Made by a program: the position numbers and the translations under genes
Source: Variovorax sp. Sphag1AA
Lineage (GTDB): Bacteria > Pseudomonadota > Gammaproteobacteria > Burkholderiales > Burkholderiaceae_C
Assembly: GCF_014192575.1 (NCBI RefSeq)
Contig: NZ_JACHYC010000012.1
Coordinates: forward strand, 1-64,000
DNA: 64,000 nucleotides
Direction: 5' to 3'
The notes under the pieces: model-generated
Databases searched by the model: none
The model's input: only the letters and a program-made list of their open reading frames with translations
Told to the model about the DNA's origin: nothing
In this document: piece after piece, positions 18,582 to 27,169 of the stretch
Layout: the number at the start of each line of letters is the position of its first letter
How positions within the stretch are numbered: the first letter of the stretch is position 1

Positions 18582-18592
18582 TGGTCTGTCCA
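18582..18592. promoter_or_regulatory. Imperfect second GntR-type operator TGGT-CTG-TCCA
   Basis: A one-mismatch copy of TGGT-N3-ACCA, 87 bases from the first site and 43 bases before the rightward Bug gene. Two sites here could let the divergent operons be controlled separately or by looping. Confidence 0.45.
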
Positions 18593-18635
18593 TTATGCTT
18601 TTGAGCAGATCTTTCGTTTCCTCAGGAGTCCTGAC

Positions 18636-19631
18636 ATGCCCACGACACGCTGCGGCCGTCGCACCGCGCTTTTCCGGATCGCGGCGGGTGCCGCCGCCCT
18701 CGCCGTTTCCCCCGATCGCCTGTTCGCGCAGGGAACCTGGCCGGATCGGCCCATCACGCTGATCACCCCCTTCGGCGGTGCCGTCGACATCCTGGCGCGC
18801 CTGATCGCCGCCGACCTCACCGGCCGGCTGGGGCAGACCGTGATCGTGGAGCAGAAGATCGGCGGCTCGGGAACCATCGGCATGGCGGCGGTGGCCCGCG
18901 CGCGTCCCGACGGCTACACGATCGGCATGGGCACGACCACGTCGCTGACTTCCGCGCCGCACCTCATCAAGAACCCGGGCTACGACGTCGAGAAGTCCTT
19001 CACCTACCTCGGCCTGATCCAGACATCGCGCCAGGTCCTGACGGTGTCGCCCAAGCTTGGCGTGGACACGCTGCAGGATTTCATCGCACTGGCCAAGGCC
19101 AAGCCCGGCACGCTCAACTTCGGATCGAGCGGGGTGGGCAACAGCATTCACCTGGCGGTGGAGCAGTTCAACGCGGCCGTCGGCATCAAGGCGGTGCACG
19201 TGCCTTTCAAGACGGGCAACGAGACCGACACGGCCATGATTGCCGGCGAAGTGCAGTACACGATTGCTTCGCTTGCCACTTCGCTGCCGCTCATCCAGGC
19301 CGGGCGCATCAAGGCGCTGGCGGTGACGGGCGAGGGCCGTGATCCGGCTTTGCCGAACGTGCCCAATCTGAGTGAATCCGGCCTGCCGGTGCGGATTCCG
19401 GATCAACTCTTCGGCATGGTCGGGCCGGCCAACATGCCGGCTCCGGTGACGCCGAAGCTTTTGAAGGCCGTCGCGGACATGCAGGCCGATCCCGCGTTCC
19501 AGGAGTCCGTGCGCCGCACCGGCGGCGTGCCTTCGCTGGTGCATGGCGAGGCCTTCCGCAAGCTGGCGCTGAGCGACAGCCAGACATGGGGCGATCTCAT
19601 CAAGCGACTGGGCATCACGCTCAGCAGCTGA
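18636..19631 (+). CDS. Bug-family periplasmic binding protein
   Basis: A 331-residue TctC/Bug receptor. Its N-terminus has a twin-arginine-like GRRTALFRIAAG before the hydrophobic segment, so Tat export is possible. Then come TWPDRPITLITPFGGAVDI, RARPDGYTIGMGT and HVPFKTGNETDTAMIAGE. ATG 18636 follows CAGGAG by 8 bases. It heads an operon with the PRISE reductase and a TIM-barrel isomerase, so its ligand may be the cluster substrate. The usual FPxGG is shortened to FGG. Confidence 0.87.
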   Translation: MPTTRCGRRTALFRIAAGAAALAVSPDRLFAQGTWPDRPITLITPFGGAVDILARLIAADLTGRLGQTVIVEQKIGGSGTIGMAAVARARPDGYTIGMGTTTSLTSAPHLIKNPGYDVEKSFTYLGLIQTSRQVLTVSPKLGVDTLQDFIALAKAKPGTLNFGSSGVGNSIHLAVEQFNAAVGIKAVHVPFKTGNETDTAMIAGEVQYTIASLATSLPLIQAGRIKALAVTGEGRDPALPNVPNLSESGLPVRIPDQLFGMVGPANMPAPVTPKLLKAVADMQADPAFQESVRRTGGVPSLVHGEAFRKLALSDSQTWGDLIKRLGITLSS

Positions 19632-19640
19632 GGCGCCCGC

Positions 19641-20696
19641 ATGCAAGAGAAGAAGACGGCGCTGATCGCTGGCGCGAGCGGCATCGTGGGGCGCGGCATT
19701 GCCGAGCGCCTGGTCCGTGATGGCTGGCGCGTGCTGTGCGCGAGCCGCTCCGGTGGCGGCAACTTGCCGGGTACGGAAGGTGTGGCGGTGGACCTTCTGG
19801 ATGCCGAGGCTTGCGCGAGGGCCATGGCGCCGCACACCGGCATCACGCATGTGTTCCATGCGGCCTTTCAACCGGCGCCCAGTCGAGCTGCCGAAGTGGC
19901 ACCCAACCTGGCGATGCTGCGCAATGTGGTCGAGGCGGTGCAGCAGGCCTCGCCGGCATTGCGTAAGGTGGTGCTGGTCACGGGCGCAAAGTTCTACGGC
20001 ATCCAGTGGGGCGAGAGCCCGACGCCTTGCCGCGAGAGCGACCCGAGACAACTGCCGCCGAACTTCTACTACGACCAGGAGGACTGGTTGCGCGAAGCGA
20101 GTCGCAGCGCGCGCTGGCGCTGGGTCAACCTGATTCCGCCCTTCGTCTCCGGCTATGCAGTGGGCAATCCGATGAACCTGGTGCTGGGCATCGGGCTCTA
20201 TGCCGCGGTGTGCAAGGAGCTTGGCATTCCACTGCGCTTTCCCGGCAGTGTGGGCGCCTACGAGGCTCTGCACCAGATCGCGGACGCGCGGCAGATCGGC
20301 GCCGCGGCGGCGTGGGCCGCGGACGCGCCGGCAGCCGAGGATGAGGTCTTCAACATCACCAACGGCGATCCGGCGCGCTGGCGTCATACGTGGCCTGGGC
20401 TCGCGGAAGCGCTCGGGATGGCCTTCGCCGAGCCGAAGACGCTGCCTCTCGCGGACCTCATGCCGGCGCAGCAAGCAGTGTGGGATCGCATCGCGTGCCG
20501 GCATGGCCTGCGGACGATCGACATTGGCAAGATCGTCGACTGGCGATGGATGGACTACATGCTGCGCCAGTCGCACGACATCGTGCTGGCGACGGCGAAG
20601 ATCCGGCGGGCCGGCTTCCACGACTGCATCGAGACCGATGCGACGCTGGTGCAGCGCCTGCGCGAACTGCAGGCCAGCGAGGTGTTGCCGGCATGA
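19641..20696 (+). CDS. PRISE-type short-chain reductase (progesterone 5-beta-reductase/iridoid synthase-like)
   Basis: A 351-residue extended SDR. The Rossmann motif is GASGIVG (11-17). The PRISE family features are VTGAKFYGIQWG (Lys117) and NFYYDQEDWL (Tyr143/Tyr144, ED at 147-148), matching the Lys and Tyr that in plant progesterone 5-beta-reductase and iridoid synthase reduce the C=C of an enone using NADPH. A generic NAD-dependent epimerase label is possible but the YY-x-x-ED motif points to PRISE. It is in the operon with a Bug receptor and a TIM-barrel enzyme, under the operators at 18.5 kb. Confidence 0.75.
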   Translation: MQEKKTALIAGASGIVGRGIAERLVRDGWRVLCASRSGGGNLPGTEGVAVDLLDAEACARAMAPHTGITHVFHAAFQPAPSRAAEVAPNLAMLRNVVEAVQQASPALRKVVLVTGAKFYGIQWGESPTPCRESDPRQLPPNFYYDQEDWLREASRSARWRWVNLIPPFVSGYAVGNPMNLVLGIGLYAAVCKELGIPLRFPGSVGAYEALHQIADARQIGAAAAWAADAPAAEDEVFNITNGDPARWRHTWPGLAEALGMAFAEPKTLPLADLMPAQQAVWDRIACRHGLRTIDIGKIVDWRWMDYMLRQSHDIVLATAKIRRAGFHDCIETDATLVQRLRELQASEVLPA

Positions 20697-21529
20697 GCGG
20701 CAATCCACGTCGCCGCGAAGTCCGCGCGCTCACGCTGGGCTTTCTTTCTCTCGGTGCCAATGCGGCGGCGCTGGATGTGCTCTCGGCAGCAGCCGAAGCA
20801 GGCTTCGGCGCTGTGGGCTTGCGTGTCAGCGGTCGCAATCCCGGGGATCCGTGGCCGCAGCCGAATGCCGAGGGCGATGGCTTCGAGCAGATACGCGCGC
20901 GAGCCGAGGCGCTCTCGATCCGCATCTCCAGCATCTCCGGCTACTACCTGTCGGAGAAGACGAGCCTGTCGCACCTGCTCGCCAACGTGGAAGCCGCACG
21001 CCGCGTCGGTGCACCGCTGATCTCGCAGGGCTGCTTCGAGCCTGATCTGCCGCGCGTGGCGGAACTGCTGCGCGACTACGCGCGCGCGGCGGCCGATGCT
21101 GGCGTGCGCATTGCGCTCGAGTTCATGCCCATGAGCTCGCTCAAGACGATTGCCGATGCGCAGCGCGTGATTGCCGACAGCGGTGCGCGCAATGTGGGCC
21201 TGCTGATCGACTCGCTCCATCTCGCGCGTTCCGGCGCAGGCAGCGCGGACGTGCGTGCGCTCGACGCCCGATGCATCTATCTCACGCAACTCTGTGACGC
21301 GCCCGCCGTGCGGGCGGCTGAAACGACCCTGTTCGACGAAGCGATGTCGGGCCGCATGTACCTGGGCGATGGCGGCCTCGATCTGAAAGGGCTTGTGGAA
21401 GCCTTGTCGCCTGACGCGGAGATCGAGTTGGAAACGCCCATCATTGCCGACTCCGCGCTGCCAGGAGGCGAGCGCGCGCGACGCGCAGCGGAGAAGGCCT
21501 TGGCCTTCTTCGCATCGCACTTCGGCTGA
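20693..21529 (+). CDS. Sugar phosphate isomerase/epimerase-like TIM barrel
   Basis: A 278-residue protein of the xylose isomerase-like/AP endonuclease 2 superfamily. The acidic metal ligands expected in this fold are visible: ALEFMPM (Glu), LLIDSLHLAR (Asp, His) and the C-terminal IELETPI (Glu). ATG 20693 overlaps the previous stop (ATGA). Members isomerise, dehydrate or lyse sugars and also some ring-cleavage products, so in this cluster it may act on a hydroxylated ring intermediate. The specific reaction cannot be told. Confidence 0.75.
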   Translation: MSGNPRRREVRALTLGFLSLGANAAALDVLSAAAEAGFGAVGLRVSGRNPGDPWPQPNAEGDGFEQIRARAEALSIRISSISGYYLSEKTSLSHLLANVEAARRVGAPLISQGCFEPDLPRVAELLRDYARAAADAGVRIALEFMPMSSLKTIADAQRVIADSGARNVGLLIDSLHLARSGAGSADVRALDARCIYLTQLCDAPAVRAAETTLFDEAMSGRMYLGDGGLDLKGLVEALSPDAEIELETPIIADSALPGGERARRAAEKALAFFASHFG

Positions 21530-21534
21530 GCGCG

Positions 21535-22332
21535 TCAACCTCGCGCGGACTTCAGGCCGCTGAAGGCCGGACGCTGCTTTCCAAGAATCGCTTCGACCTG
21601 CGCGGCCGGTTCCGGCGCCGCGAAAGCGGCGGCCTGGCTCGCAGCTTCCAGCGCGAAGGCACTCTGCCTGTCGCTGTCGAGCGAGGCATTCAGCATTGCC
21701 TTGGTAAGCGCGACTGCGGTCGGCGCGGCGCGGGCCATGCGTTCGGCCATGTCGCGCGCACGTGCTTCGAGCGCTTCGCTGGCGTGCACTTCCATCACGA
21801 TGCCGAGTTCGCGAGCTTCGTCGACGCTGACATCGCGGGTGGAGAACACCAGCTCCTTCGCACGCTGGAGACCCACGACACGCGGCAGCAGATAGAGCGC
21901 GCCAAGGTCCGGGACGAGGCCTAGCCGCAAATGCGCCATGGCGAACTTCGCGCGCGGGCTGGCGATGATCATGTCCGCACACAACGCCAGCGCGAAGCCG
22001 GCACCGATCGCCGGACCGTCGATCGCGGCGATCACGGGGCAGCCCACGTTAAGTAGATCGTCGGTGAGGCGAAGCCCAGCGTTGATCCGCCGTTGCCAGT
22101 AGGCGGGCCCTGCATTCGCATGCTCCTGCAGCGCGTGGAGGTTGCCCCCGGCGCAGAAGGCGCCCGCGCCGCCGGTGAGGACGAGCACGCGCACGGCAGG
22201 GTCGTTGCGCACTTGCTCCAGCACCGTCATGAGGTCGGTGCGCAGCGGCACATCCAGCGGGTTGTGGATCTCAGGCCGGGTGAGGCGAATCCAGCCGACC
22301 GCGTTCTCCACAGAGAAGTCGAGCGTCTCCAT
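21535..22332 (-). CDS. Enoyl-CoA hydratase/isomerase family protein
   Basis: A 265-residue crotonase. The oxyanion-hole motifs are GGAGAFCAGGNL and IDGPAIGAGFALAL. In the catalytic region the sequence is MAHLRLGLVPDLGALYLLPR: only the PD acidic position is retained and the first Glu of hydratases is not, as in many isomerase-type members. It is the third gene after the thiolase-like and DUF35 genes, spaced by a few bases, so it likely works on the same CoA ester. ATG 22332 is chosen; GTG 22338 is equally possible. Confidence 0.87.
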   Translation of the reverse strand: METLDFSVENAVGWIRLTRPEIHNPLDVPLRTDLMTVLEQVRNDPAVRVLVLTGGAGAFCAGGNLHALQEHANAGPAYWQRRINAGLRLTDDLLNVGCPVIAAIDGPAIGAGFALALCADMIIASPRAKFAMAHLRLGLVPDLGALYLLPRVVGLQRAKELVFSTRDVSVDEARELGIVMEVHASEALEARARDMAERMARAAPTAVALTKAMLNASLDSDRQSAFALEAASQAAAFAAPEPAAQVEAILGKQRPAFSGLKSARG

Positions 22333-22343
22333 CTGCACTGTGC

Positions 22344-22742
22344 TCAGGCCGGCTTGAACATCGGGACCATCGCGCCGCCGTCTGCCGGCTTGAAGGTCAC
22401 CTCGACGCGTTGCCCGATCTTCAGATCGTCGAAATCACAGTCGACGATGTTGGTGAGCATGGTGATGCCTTCATCGAGCGCGACGTAGGCGATTGCGTAG
22501 GGAATGGGGCCGGCGCGTCGCGTGACGCTCACGCTGTAGATCGTGCCCAGTCCCGAGAGGCTGCACCACTCGGTGTCGCCCATGCAGAAGGGGCAGAGCG
22601 CGCGCGGATACCAGTGGACCTTGCCGCAACTGGTGCAACGCCGCGTGCAAAGAAGGCCTTCCTTGGCCTGCGTCCAGAAGTGCTCGGTGGCGGCGTCGAC
22701 GGTCACGGGTGCCAGAGGGCGATCGGTGTAGGGAGTGGTCAT
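22344..22742 (-). CDS. DUF35 / OB-fold zinc-ribbon protein (thiolase partner)
   Basis: A 132-residue DUF35 protein. The N-terminal rubredoxin-like zinc ribbon has four cysteines in CTSCGKVHWYPRALCPFC, and the C-terminal OB-fold follows (GLGTIYSVSVTRRAG; YVALDEGITMLTNIVDCD). DUF35 proteins form complexes with thiolase-fold enzymes, for example ChsH2 with the Ltp2 aldolase in steroid side-chain breakdown. It lies 3 bases from the thiolase-like gene, consistent with a complex. Confidence 0.88.
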   Translation of the reverse strand: MTTPYTDRPLAPVTVDAATEHFWTQAKEGLLCTRRCTSCGKVHWYPRALCPFCMGDTEWCSLSGLGTIYSVSVTRRAGPIPYAIAYVALDEGITMLTNIVDCDFDDLKIGQRVEVTFKPADGGAMVPMFKPA

Positions 22743-22745
22743 CGC

Positions 22746-23915
22746 TTATTGCCTTTCCATGATCAGGGTGGCGCTGCCGTGGCGCGAGCCGAGCAGGCCG
22801 CCGGTGCCTTGCGCCAGAGCCAGGGTGCAATCGGGCACCTGAACCTTCGGGTGCGCTTCACCGCGCAACTGGCGCACGGCCTCGATCACCTTCGTGATGC
22901 CGCCGCGATTGGCCGGATGGTTGTTGCACAGGCCGCCGCCATCGGTATTGAAGGGCAGCTTGCCGACGCCCGAGATCAGGTTGCCGTCGGCCACGAAGCG
23001 ACCGCCTTCACCCTTCTTGCAGAAGCCCAGGTCTTCCAGCTGCATCAGCACAGTGATGGTGAAGCTGTCGTAGATCGATGCGTACTGGATGTCGGCGGGG
23101 CTCACACCCGCTTCCTTGAACGCGATCGGTCCGGAGATCGCCGCGCCGGACCAGGTCAGGTCGACCTGCCCGCCGAGCTGGCCCTTGATGGTTTCGCCCG
23201 CGCCGAGGATGTTGATGACCGGGCGTTTCAGGCGCGCAGCGATCTCGGGCCGCACCACCACCAGCGCGCCACCGCCGTCGCTCACCACGCAGCAGTCCAG
23301 CTTGTGCAGTGGGTCGGAAATCATCGGGGAGGCCAGCACTTCTTCCACGGTCACCGGTTCGCGCAGCATCGCGTTCGGGTTGTGCTGCGCATGGGCAGCG
23401 GCTGCCACCTTGATCCACGCGAGCTGCTCGCTGGTGGTGCCGTACTCGTGCATGTGGCGGGCTGCTGCCAGCGCGTACATGTTGACGGTGACGGGGCTGT
23501 AGGGCATCTCCCAGGGCACGTCCGGCGTGTTGGCCGTGACGAGCCGGGGCGCGACGCCGCTCGATCCTTCGCTGCGCGGACGACCCGCGAGGGTCACCAG
23601 CGCGACATCGCACTTGCCGGCTGCAATGGCCTGCGCAGCATGCGACACGTGGATCAGGTACGCCGACCCGCCGGTGTCGGTGGTGTCTATATGGCGCAGC
23701 TTGGTCAGGCCCAGATAGTCGGCCATGTTGTTGGCACCCAGGCCGGGCGCATCGCCGGCGCAGAAATAGCCGTCGACGTCCTGCAGGGTGAGTCCGGCAT
23801 CCGCCAACGCGCCGCGCGCGCATTCAGCGTGCAGTTGCGCCACTGTCTTGTCGGGGGCCTTGCGGGTCGGGTGTTCATAGGCGCCTGCGATGCAGGCCTT
23901 GCGTTTGATGGTCAT
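22746..23915 (-). CDS. Thiolase-fold protein without nucleophilic Cys (Ltp2/SCP2-like)
   Basis: A 389-residue lipid-transfer/thiolase family protein. Where classic thiolases have the acylated Cys (pattern NxxCxSG) this protein reads TTDTGGSAYLIHVSHAAQAI, with no Cys. The C-terminal region NTDGGGLCNNHPANRGG keeps the His of the HP motif. Loss of the Cys together with an adjacent DUF35 partner is the pattern of Ltp2-type retro-aldolases, which release an aldehyde or ketone and acyl-CoA without a second CoA. It is the first gene of a leftward three-gene operon whose promoter holds the operator at 23954. Confidence 0.82.
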   Translation of the reverse strand: MTIKRKACIAGAYEHPTRKAPDKTVAQLHAECARGALADAGLTLQDVDGYFCAGDAPGLGANNMADYLGLTKLRHIDTTDTGGSAYLIHVSHAAQAIAAGKCDVALVTLAGRPRSEGSSGVAPRLVTANTPDVPWEMPYSPVTVNMYALAAARHMHEYGTTSEQLAWIKVAAAAHAQHNPNAMLREPVTVEEVLASPMISDPLHKLDCCVVSDGGGALVVVRPEIAARLKRPVINILGAGETIKGQLGGQVDLTWSGAAISGPIAFKEAGVSPADIQYASIYDSFTITVLMQLEDLGFCKKGEGGRFVADGNLISGVGKLPFNTDGGGLCNNHPANRGGITKVIEAVRQLRGEAHPKVQVPDCTLALAQGTGGLLGSRHGSATLIMERQ

Positions 23916-23953
23916 GTGTTTGCTCCAGCCACTGTTCGCGAGTAGGATATCAT

Positions 23954-23964
23954 TGGTTCAACCA
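23954..23964. promoter_or_regulatory. GntR-type operator TGGT-TCA-ACCA
   Basis: Perfect core in the 76-base divergent region between the thiolase-like operon and the SDR operon. TATCAT just before it on the plus strand could be a -10 box. The same spacer TCA occurs at 28196 and 50083. Confidence 0.72.
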
Positions 23965-23991
23965 TCGAACAAGCAAACAAGGAGCATCAAA

Positions 23992-24765
23992 GTGGATCCC
24001 ATCGTCAGCCTGCAAGGGCGCACCATCGTCGTCACCGGGGCCGGCCAGGGCATCGGCAAGGGCATTGTGGAACTGGCCATCGACCTCGGTGCCAACGTGG
24101 TGGCCGTCGACCTCAACGGTCAGACGCTCGACGCTGCGGTCTCTCCGCTGCCGCAGGCGCGCGTGCTTGCGGTGCAAGGCAGCGTGGCCGACCCGGCCGT
24201 GGCCGATCGCGCGGTTACCGAAGCGGTTGCCAAGTTTGGCGCTGTGCACGGCCTCGTCAACAACGCCGGCATCATCCGCCCCGCCATGATCGACAAGATG
24301 ACCGACCAGCAATGGCAGGAGGTGATCGACGTGCACCTCACCGGTTCCTTCTACTGGATGCGTGCCACTGGCCGTCACATGGTCGAACGGGCCAAGGGTG
24401 GCGACAAGACGGGCGGCTCGATCGTCAACATCTCGTCCGACGCCGGTCGCAAGGGCTCGATCGGCCAGATCAACTACGCAGCGGCCAAGGCCGGCATGCT
24501 GGGCATGACGATGACCGCCGCACGCGAATGGGGCCGCTACAACATCCGCACCAACTCGATCTGCTTCGGCGTGGTCGAAACGCCGATGACCGAAGTCGTG
24601 CGTGGCGAGAAGTTCCGCGACGGCATGCTCGCCCAGATTCCGTTGGGTCGCTGGTCCACGCCGGGCGAGGTGGTGAAGAGCGTCTGCTTCCTGCTGTCGG
24701 ATGGATCGAGCTACATCACGGGCCAGCATCTGGGCGTGAACGGCGGCTTCCACATCAGCCTCTGA
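23992..24765 (+). CDS. Short-chain dehydrogenase/reductase
   Basis: A 257-residue classical SDR: cofactor motif TGAGQGIGKG, structural VNNAG, catalytic Ser in VNISSDAG and YAAAK for Tyr/Lys. The acidic residue after beta-2 (VAVDLNGQ) suggests NAD(H). It probably oxidises a hydroxyacyl-CoA or ring alcohol. The start is GTG 23992 preceded by AAGGAG; no ATG fits. First of four genes (SDR, crotonase, MaoC hydratase, phosphatase) read rightward from the operator at 23954. Confidence 0.87.
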   Translation: MDPIVSLQGRTIVVTGAGQGIGKGIVELAIDLGANVVAVDLNGQTLDAAVSPLPQARVLAVQGSVADPAVADRAVTEAVAKFGAVHGLVNNAGIIRPAMIDKMTDQQWQEVIDVHLTGSFYWMRATGRHMVERAKGGDKTGGSIVNISSDAGRKGSIGQINYAAAKAGMLGMTMTAAREWGRYNIRTNSICFGVVETPMTEVVRGEKFRDGMLAQIPLGRWSTPGEVVKSVCFLLSDGSSYITGQHLGVNGGFHISL

Positions 24766-24766
24766 C

Positions 24767-25564
24767 ATGACGGGCGACAGCGTCCTCCTGGAGCGCGCGG
24801 ACGGCGTGGCCGTCCTCACGCTGAACCGGCCGTCGGCGAAGAACGCGATCGACATCCCGACCACCGACGCACTGGTGGCCTCCTTGCGCGCGCTGCGTGC
24901 TGACGACGACATCCGCGCCGTCGTGCTGACGGGTGCGGGCGGCGACTTCTGCGCGGGCGGCGACGTCAAGGGCATGGCCGATGGCGGCTCGCGGACTGTC
25001 GAGCAGCGCCGCGCGGGCATGGCCCGCTATGCCGAACTGGCGCGCGCGTTGGCGTCGCTGGACAAGCCGCTGATCGCCGCAGTCGATGGCGTCGCCTTCG
25101 GCGCGGGCCTCAGCATGGCGCTCTATGCGGACATCGTGCTGGTGAGCACGCGCGCGCGGCTGGCCATGGTGTTTCATCGCATCGGCCTCGTGCCCGATGT
25201 AGGTGCCTGGTACCAGTTGCCACGTGTGGTGGGATTGCAGCGTGCCAAGGAACTGATCTATTCGGCCCGCGAGTTCGGTGCCGACGAGGCAGTGCGCATG
25301 AACATCGCGCTCGAGGCTCTCGCGCCGGAGGCCCTGATGCCACGCGCAATGGAACTGGCCCGCAGTCTCGCGGGTGCATCGCCGACGGCATTCAGCCTCT
25401 CCAAGCGCGCGCTGGCCGCGACGCTGCAGAGCGATCTGGAGACCATGCTGGACATGGAAGCGTCCTCGCAGGCGATTGCCTCGTCCAGTGCGTACTTCCG
25501 CGAAGCGATCCGCCGCTTCGCTGCCAAGGAGCCGGCGCAGTTCCGCTGGCCGAACAAGGATTGA
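24767..25564 (+). CDS. Enoyl-CoA hydratase/isomerase family protein
   Basis: A 265-residue crotonase with GAGGDFCAGGDVKGMA and VDGVAFGAGLSMAL oxyanion motifs. The active-site stretch is MVFHRIGLVPDVGAWYQLPRVVGLQRAKEL, very like that of the crotonase at 21535-22332 (PD present, first hydratase Glu absent), so the two are probably in-cluster paralogues with isomerase-type activity. One base separates it from the SDR gene. Confidence 0.87.
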   Translation: MTGDSVLLERADGVAVLTLNRPSAKNAIDIPTTDALVASLRALRADDDIRAVVLTGAGGDFCAGGDVKGMADGGSRTVEQRRAGMARYAELARALASLDKPLIAAVDGVAFGAGLSMALYADIVLVSTRARLAMVFHRIGLVPDVGAWYQLPRVVGLQRAKELIYSAREFGADEAVRMNIALEALAPEALMPRAMELARSLAGASPTAFSLSKRALAATLQSDLETMLDMEASSQAIASSSAYFREAIRRFAAKEPAQFRWPNKD

Positions 25565-25568
25565 AAGC

Positions 25569-26441
25569 ATGATCGACTACGAGAAGACCAAGGCCTGGCG
25601 TTCCGATCCGGTGCGCCACACCTACACCGAGCGCGACACCATCCTCTATGCCCTCGGCGTGGGTTTCGCGTCCGATCCGCTGGTGTTGGAAGAACTGCGC
25701 TTCGTCTACGAAAAGGAACTCCAGGCCGTGCCGACGATGGCCGCGGTCCTGGCATCGCCCGGCTTCTGGATGCGTGATCGCAAGGAGCTCGGCATCGACT
25801 ACCTGAAGCTGGTGCACGGCGAACAGGGCGTGACGATCCATTCGCCGTTGCCCGCAGCCGGCACGCTGATCGGCCAGAGCCGCGTCACCCGCATCGTCGA
25901 CAAGGGCGAGGGCAAGGGCGCGACGATGCATGTGGAGAAGACCCTCACCGACGAGGCGAGCGGCCAGCATGTCGCCACGTCCGAGATGGTGCTCTTCCTG
26001 CGCGGCGATGGTGGGTTCTCGAAGAACGGCGGTGGCGACGAGCCCGCACCTGCTGCACCTGCGACACCCGACGCGGCGCCGGACGTGACGATCGAGCTGC
26101 CGACCCGCGCGGATGCCGCCGTGCTGTACCGCCTCTCGGGCGACATCAATCCGCTGCACATCGATCCTGCAGTTGCTACCAAGGCCGGCTTTCCCCGACC
26201 GATCCTGCATGGCCTCGCCACCTATGGCAACGCATGCCGCGGCATCCTGGCAAAGTTCTGTGGGCACGATGCCTCGCGCATGAAGTCGATCCGCGCGCGG
26301 TTGACCTCGCCGGTCTATCCCGGCGAAACGCTGGTGCTTGATTGCTGGCAACTGGGCTCGGAGGAGATCGCCTTCCGTGCCAGCGTGAAGGAGCGCGGCG
26401 TGCAGGTGCTGGCCAACGGACGCGCTGTCCTGGGGGCTTGA
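25569..26441 (+). CDS. MaoC-like (R)-specific enoyl-CoA hydratase, two-hotdog type
   Basis: A 290-residue double-hotdog hydratase. The N-terminal half is a degenerate hotdog; the C-terminal half carries the hydratase-2 motif with catalytic Asp/His in YRLSGDINPLHIDP followed by GFPRPILHGLATYG. A Pro/Ala-rich linker (about residues 155-175) joins them. Multifunctional-enzyme-2-type hydratases add water to 2-enoyl-CoA esters, often with bulky or branched (including steroid) acyl groups. Its stop overlaps the next ATG (TGATG). Confidence 0.87.
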   Translation: MIDYEKTKAWRSDPVRHTYTERDTILYALGVGFASDPLVLEELRFVYEKELQAVPTMAAVLASPGFWMRDRKELGIDYLKLVHGEQGVTIHSPLPAAGTLIGQSRVTRIVDKGEGKGATMHVEKTLTDEASGQHVATSEMVLFLRGDGGFSKNGGGDEPAPAAPATPDAAPDVTIELPTRADAAVLYRLSGDINPLHIDPAVATKAGFPRPILHGLATYGNACRGILAKFCGHDASRMKSIRARLTSPVYPGETLVLDCWQLGSEEIAFRASVKERGVQVLANGRAVLGA

Positions 26442-27166
26442 TGACGGGGCTGGTCGCGGCCAGCGTGCCGAACCTGCGCGACCTGGGTGGCATCGCCACC
26501 GCGTCGGGCCATGTCATTGCACCCGGGCGACTCTGGCGTTCCAGTCATTTCGGTTCGGTCTCGGACGACGAACTGGACGCGCTGCGCGCCATTGGACTGC
26601 AGTCGGTGATCGATCTGCGCGGCGCGGACGAGCGGACGCGCGCGCCGTCGCGCCTGCCGCAATTCGGGATCCGCGAGCTGCATCTGCCGATCGAGCCGCG
26701 CGCGATGGGCGCGCTGCGCGAACTGCGTGAGGCGGGTGAACCCGACAAGTCCGCGCTGGCCGCCATCATGTTCGAGGTCTATCGGCGCTTCGTGAACGAA
26801 CACACGCCTGTCTTCGCCTCGCTCCTGCGGCTGGTCGCCGATGAGGCGACGCCGCTCCCGTTGGTGATTCACTGCACCGCCGGAAAGGACCGCACCGGCT
26901 GGGCTGCGGCGTTGCTGCTGCTTGCGCTTGGGGTGCCGCGCGAAACCGTGCTCGACGACTTTCTGGCGAGCAACGGGCGCTGGTCCATGCAGGGTGTATC
27001 GGCCGATTGGGCACTGCTGGCGACGGTGCACGCCGACTATCTGCAGTGCGCGTTCGATGACATCGACAAGCGCTGGGGCTCGTTCGACGCGTACCTGGAA
27101 GGGCCGCTCGGTCTCGATCAGCAAGCGCGCGAACGATTGAGCGCGCGCCTGCTGGTCAGGCGCTGA
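26441..27166 (+). CDS. Tyrosine-protein phosphatase-like protein
   Basis: A 241-residue protein with the Cys-based phosphatase loop HCTAGKDRTG (Cys145, Arg151) and the N-terminal NLRDLGG...LWRSSHF and VIDLRGADE patterns of the Tyr_phosphatase3/SIW14-like family. All catalytic residues are present. Its role in a CoA-ester operon is unclear: it could remove phosphate from a small metabolite or protein, perhaps linked to the two kinase-fold proteins of the cluster. It is the last of four rightward genes and is convergent with a Bug gene 3 bases on. Confidence 0.82.
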   Translation: MTGLVAASVPNLRDLGGIATASGHVIAPGRLWRSSHFGSVSDDELDALRAIGLQSVIDLRGADERTRAPSRLPQFGIRELHLPIEPRAMGALRELREAGEPDKSALAAIMFEVYRRFVNEHTPVFASLLRLVADEATPLPLVIHCTAGKDRTGWAAALLLLALGVPRETVLDDFLASNGRWSMQGVSADWALLATVHADYLQCAFDDIDKRWGSFDAYLEGPLGLDQQARERLSARLLVRR

Positions 27167-27169
27167 GGA

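Noticed and set aside
18498..20708. A 736-codon leftward open frame opposite the Bug and PRISE genes
   Set aside because: No recognisable motifs, while the plus-strand genes have full signatures and start sites.
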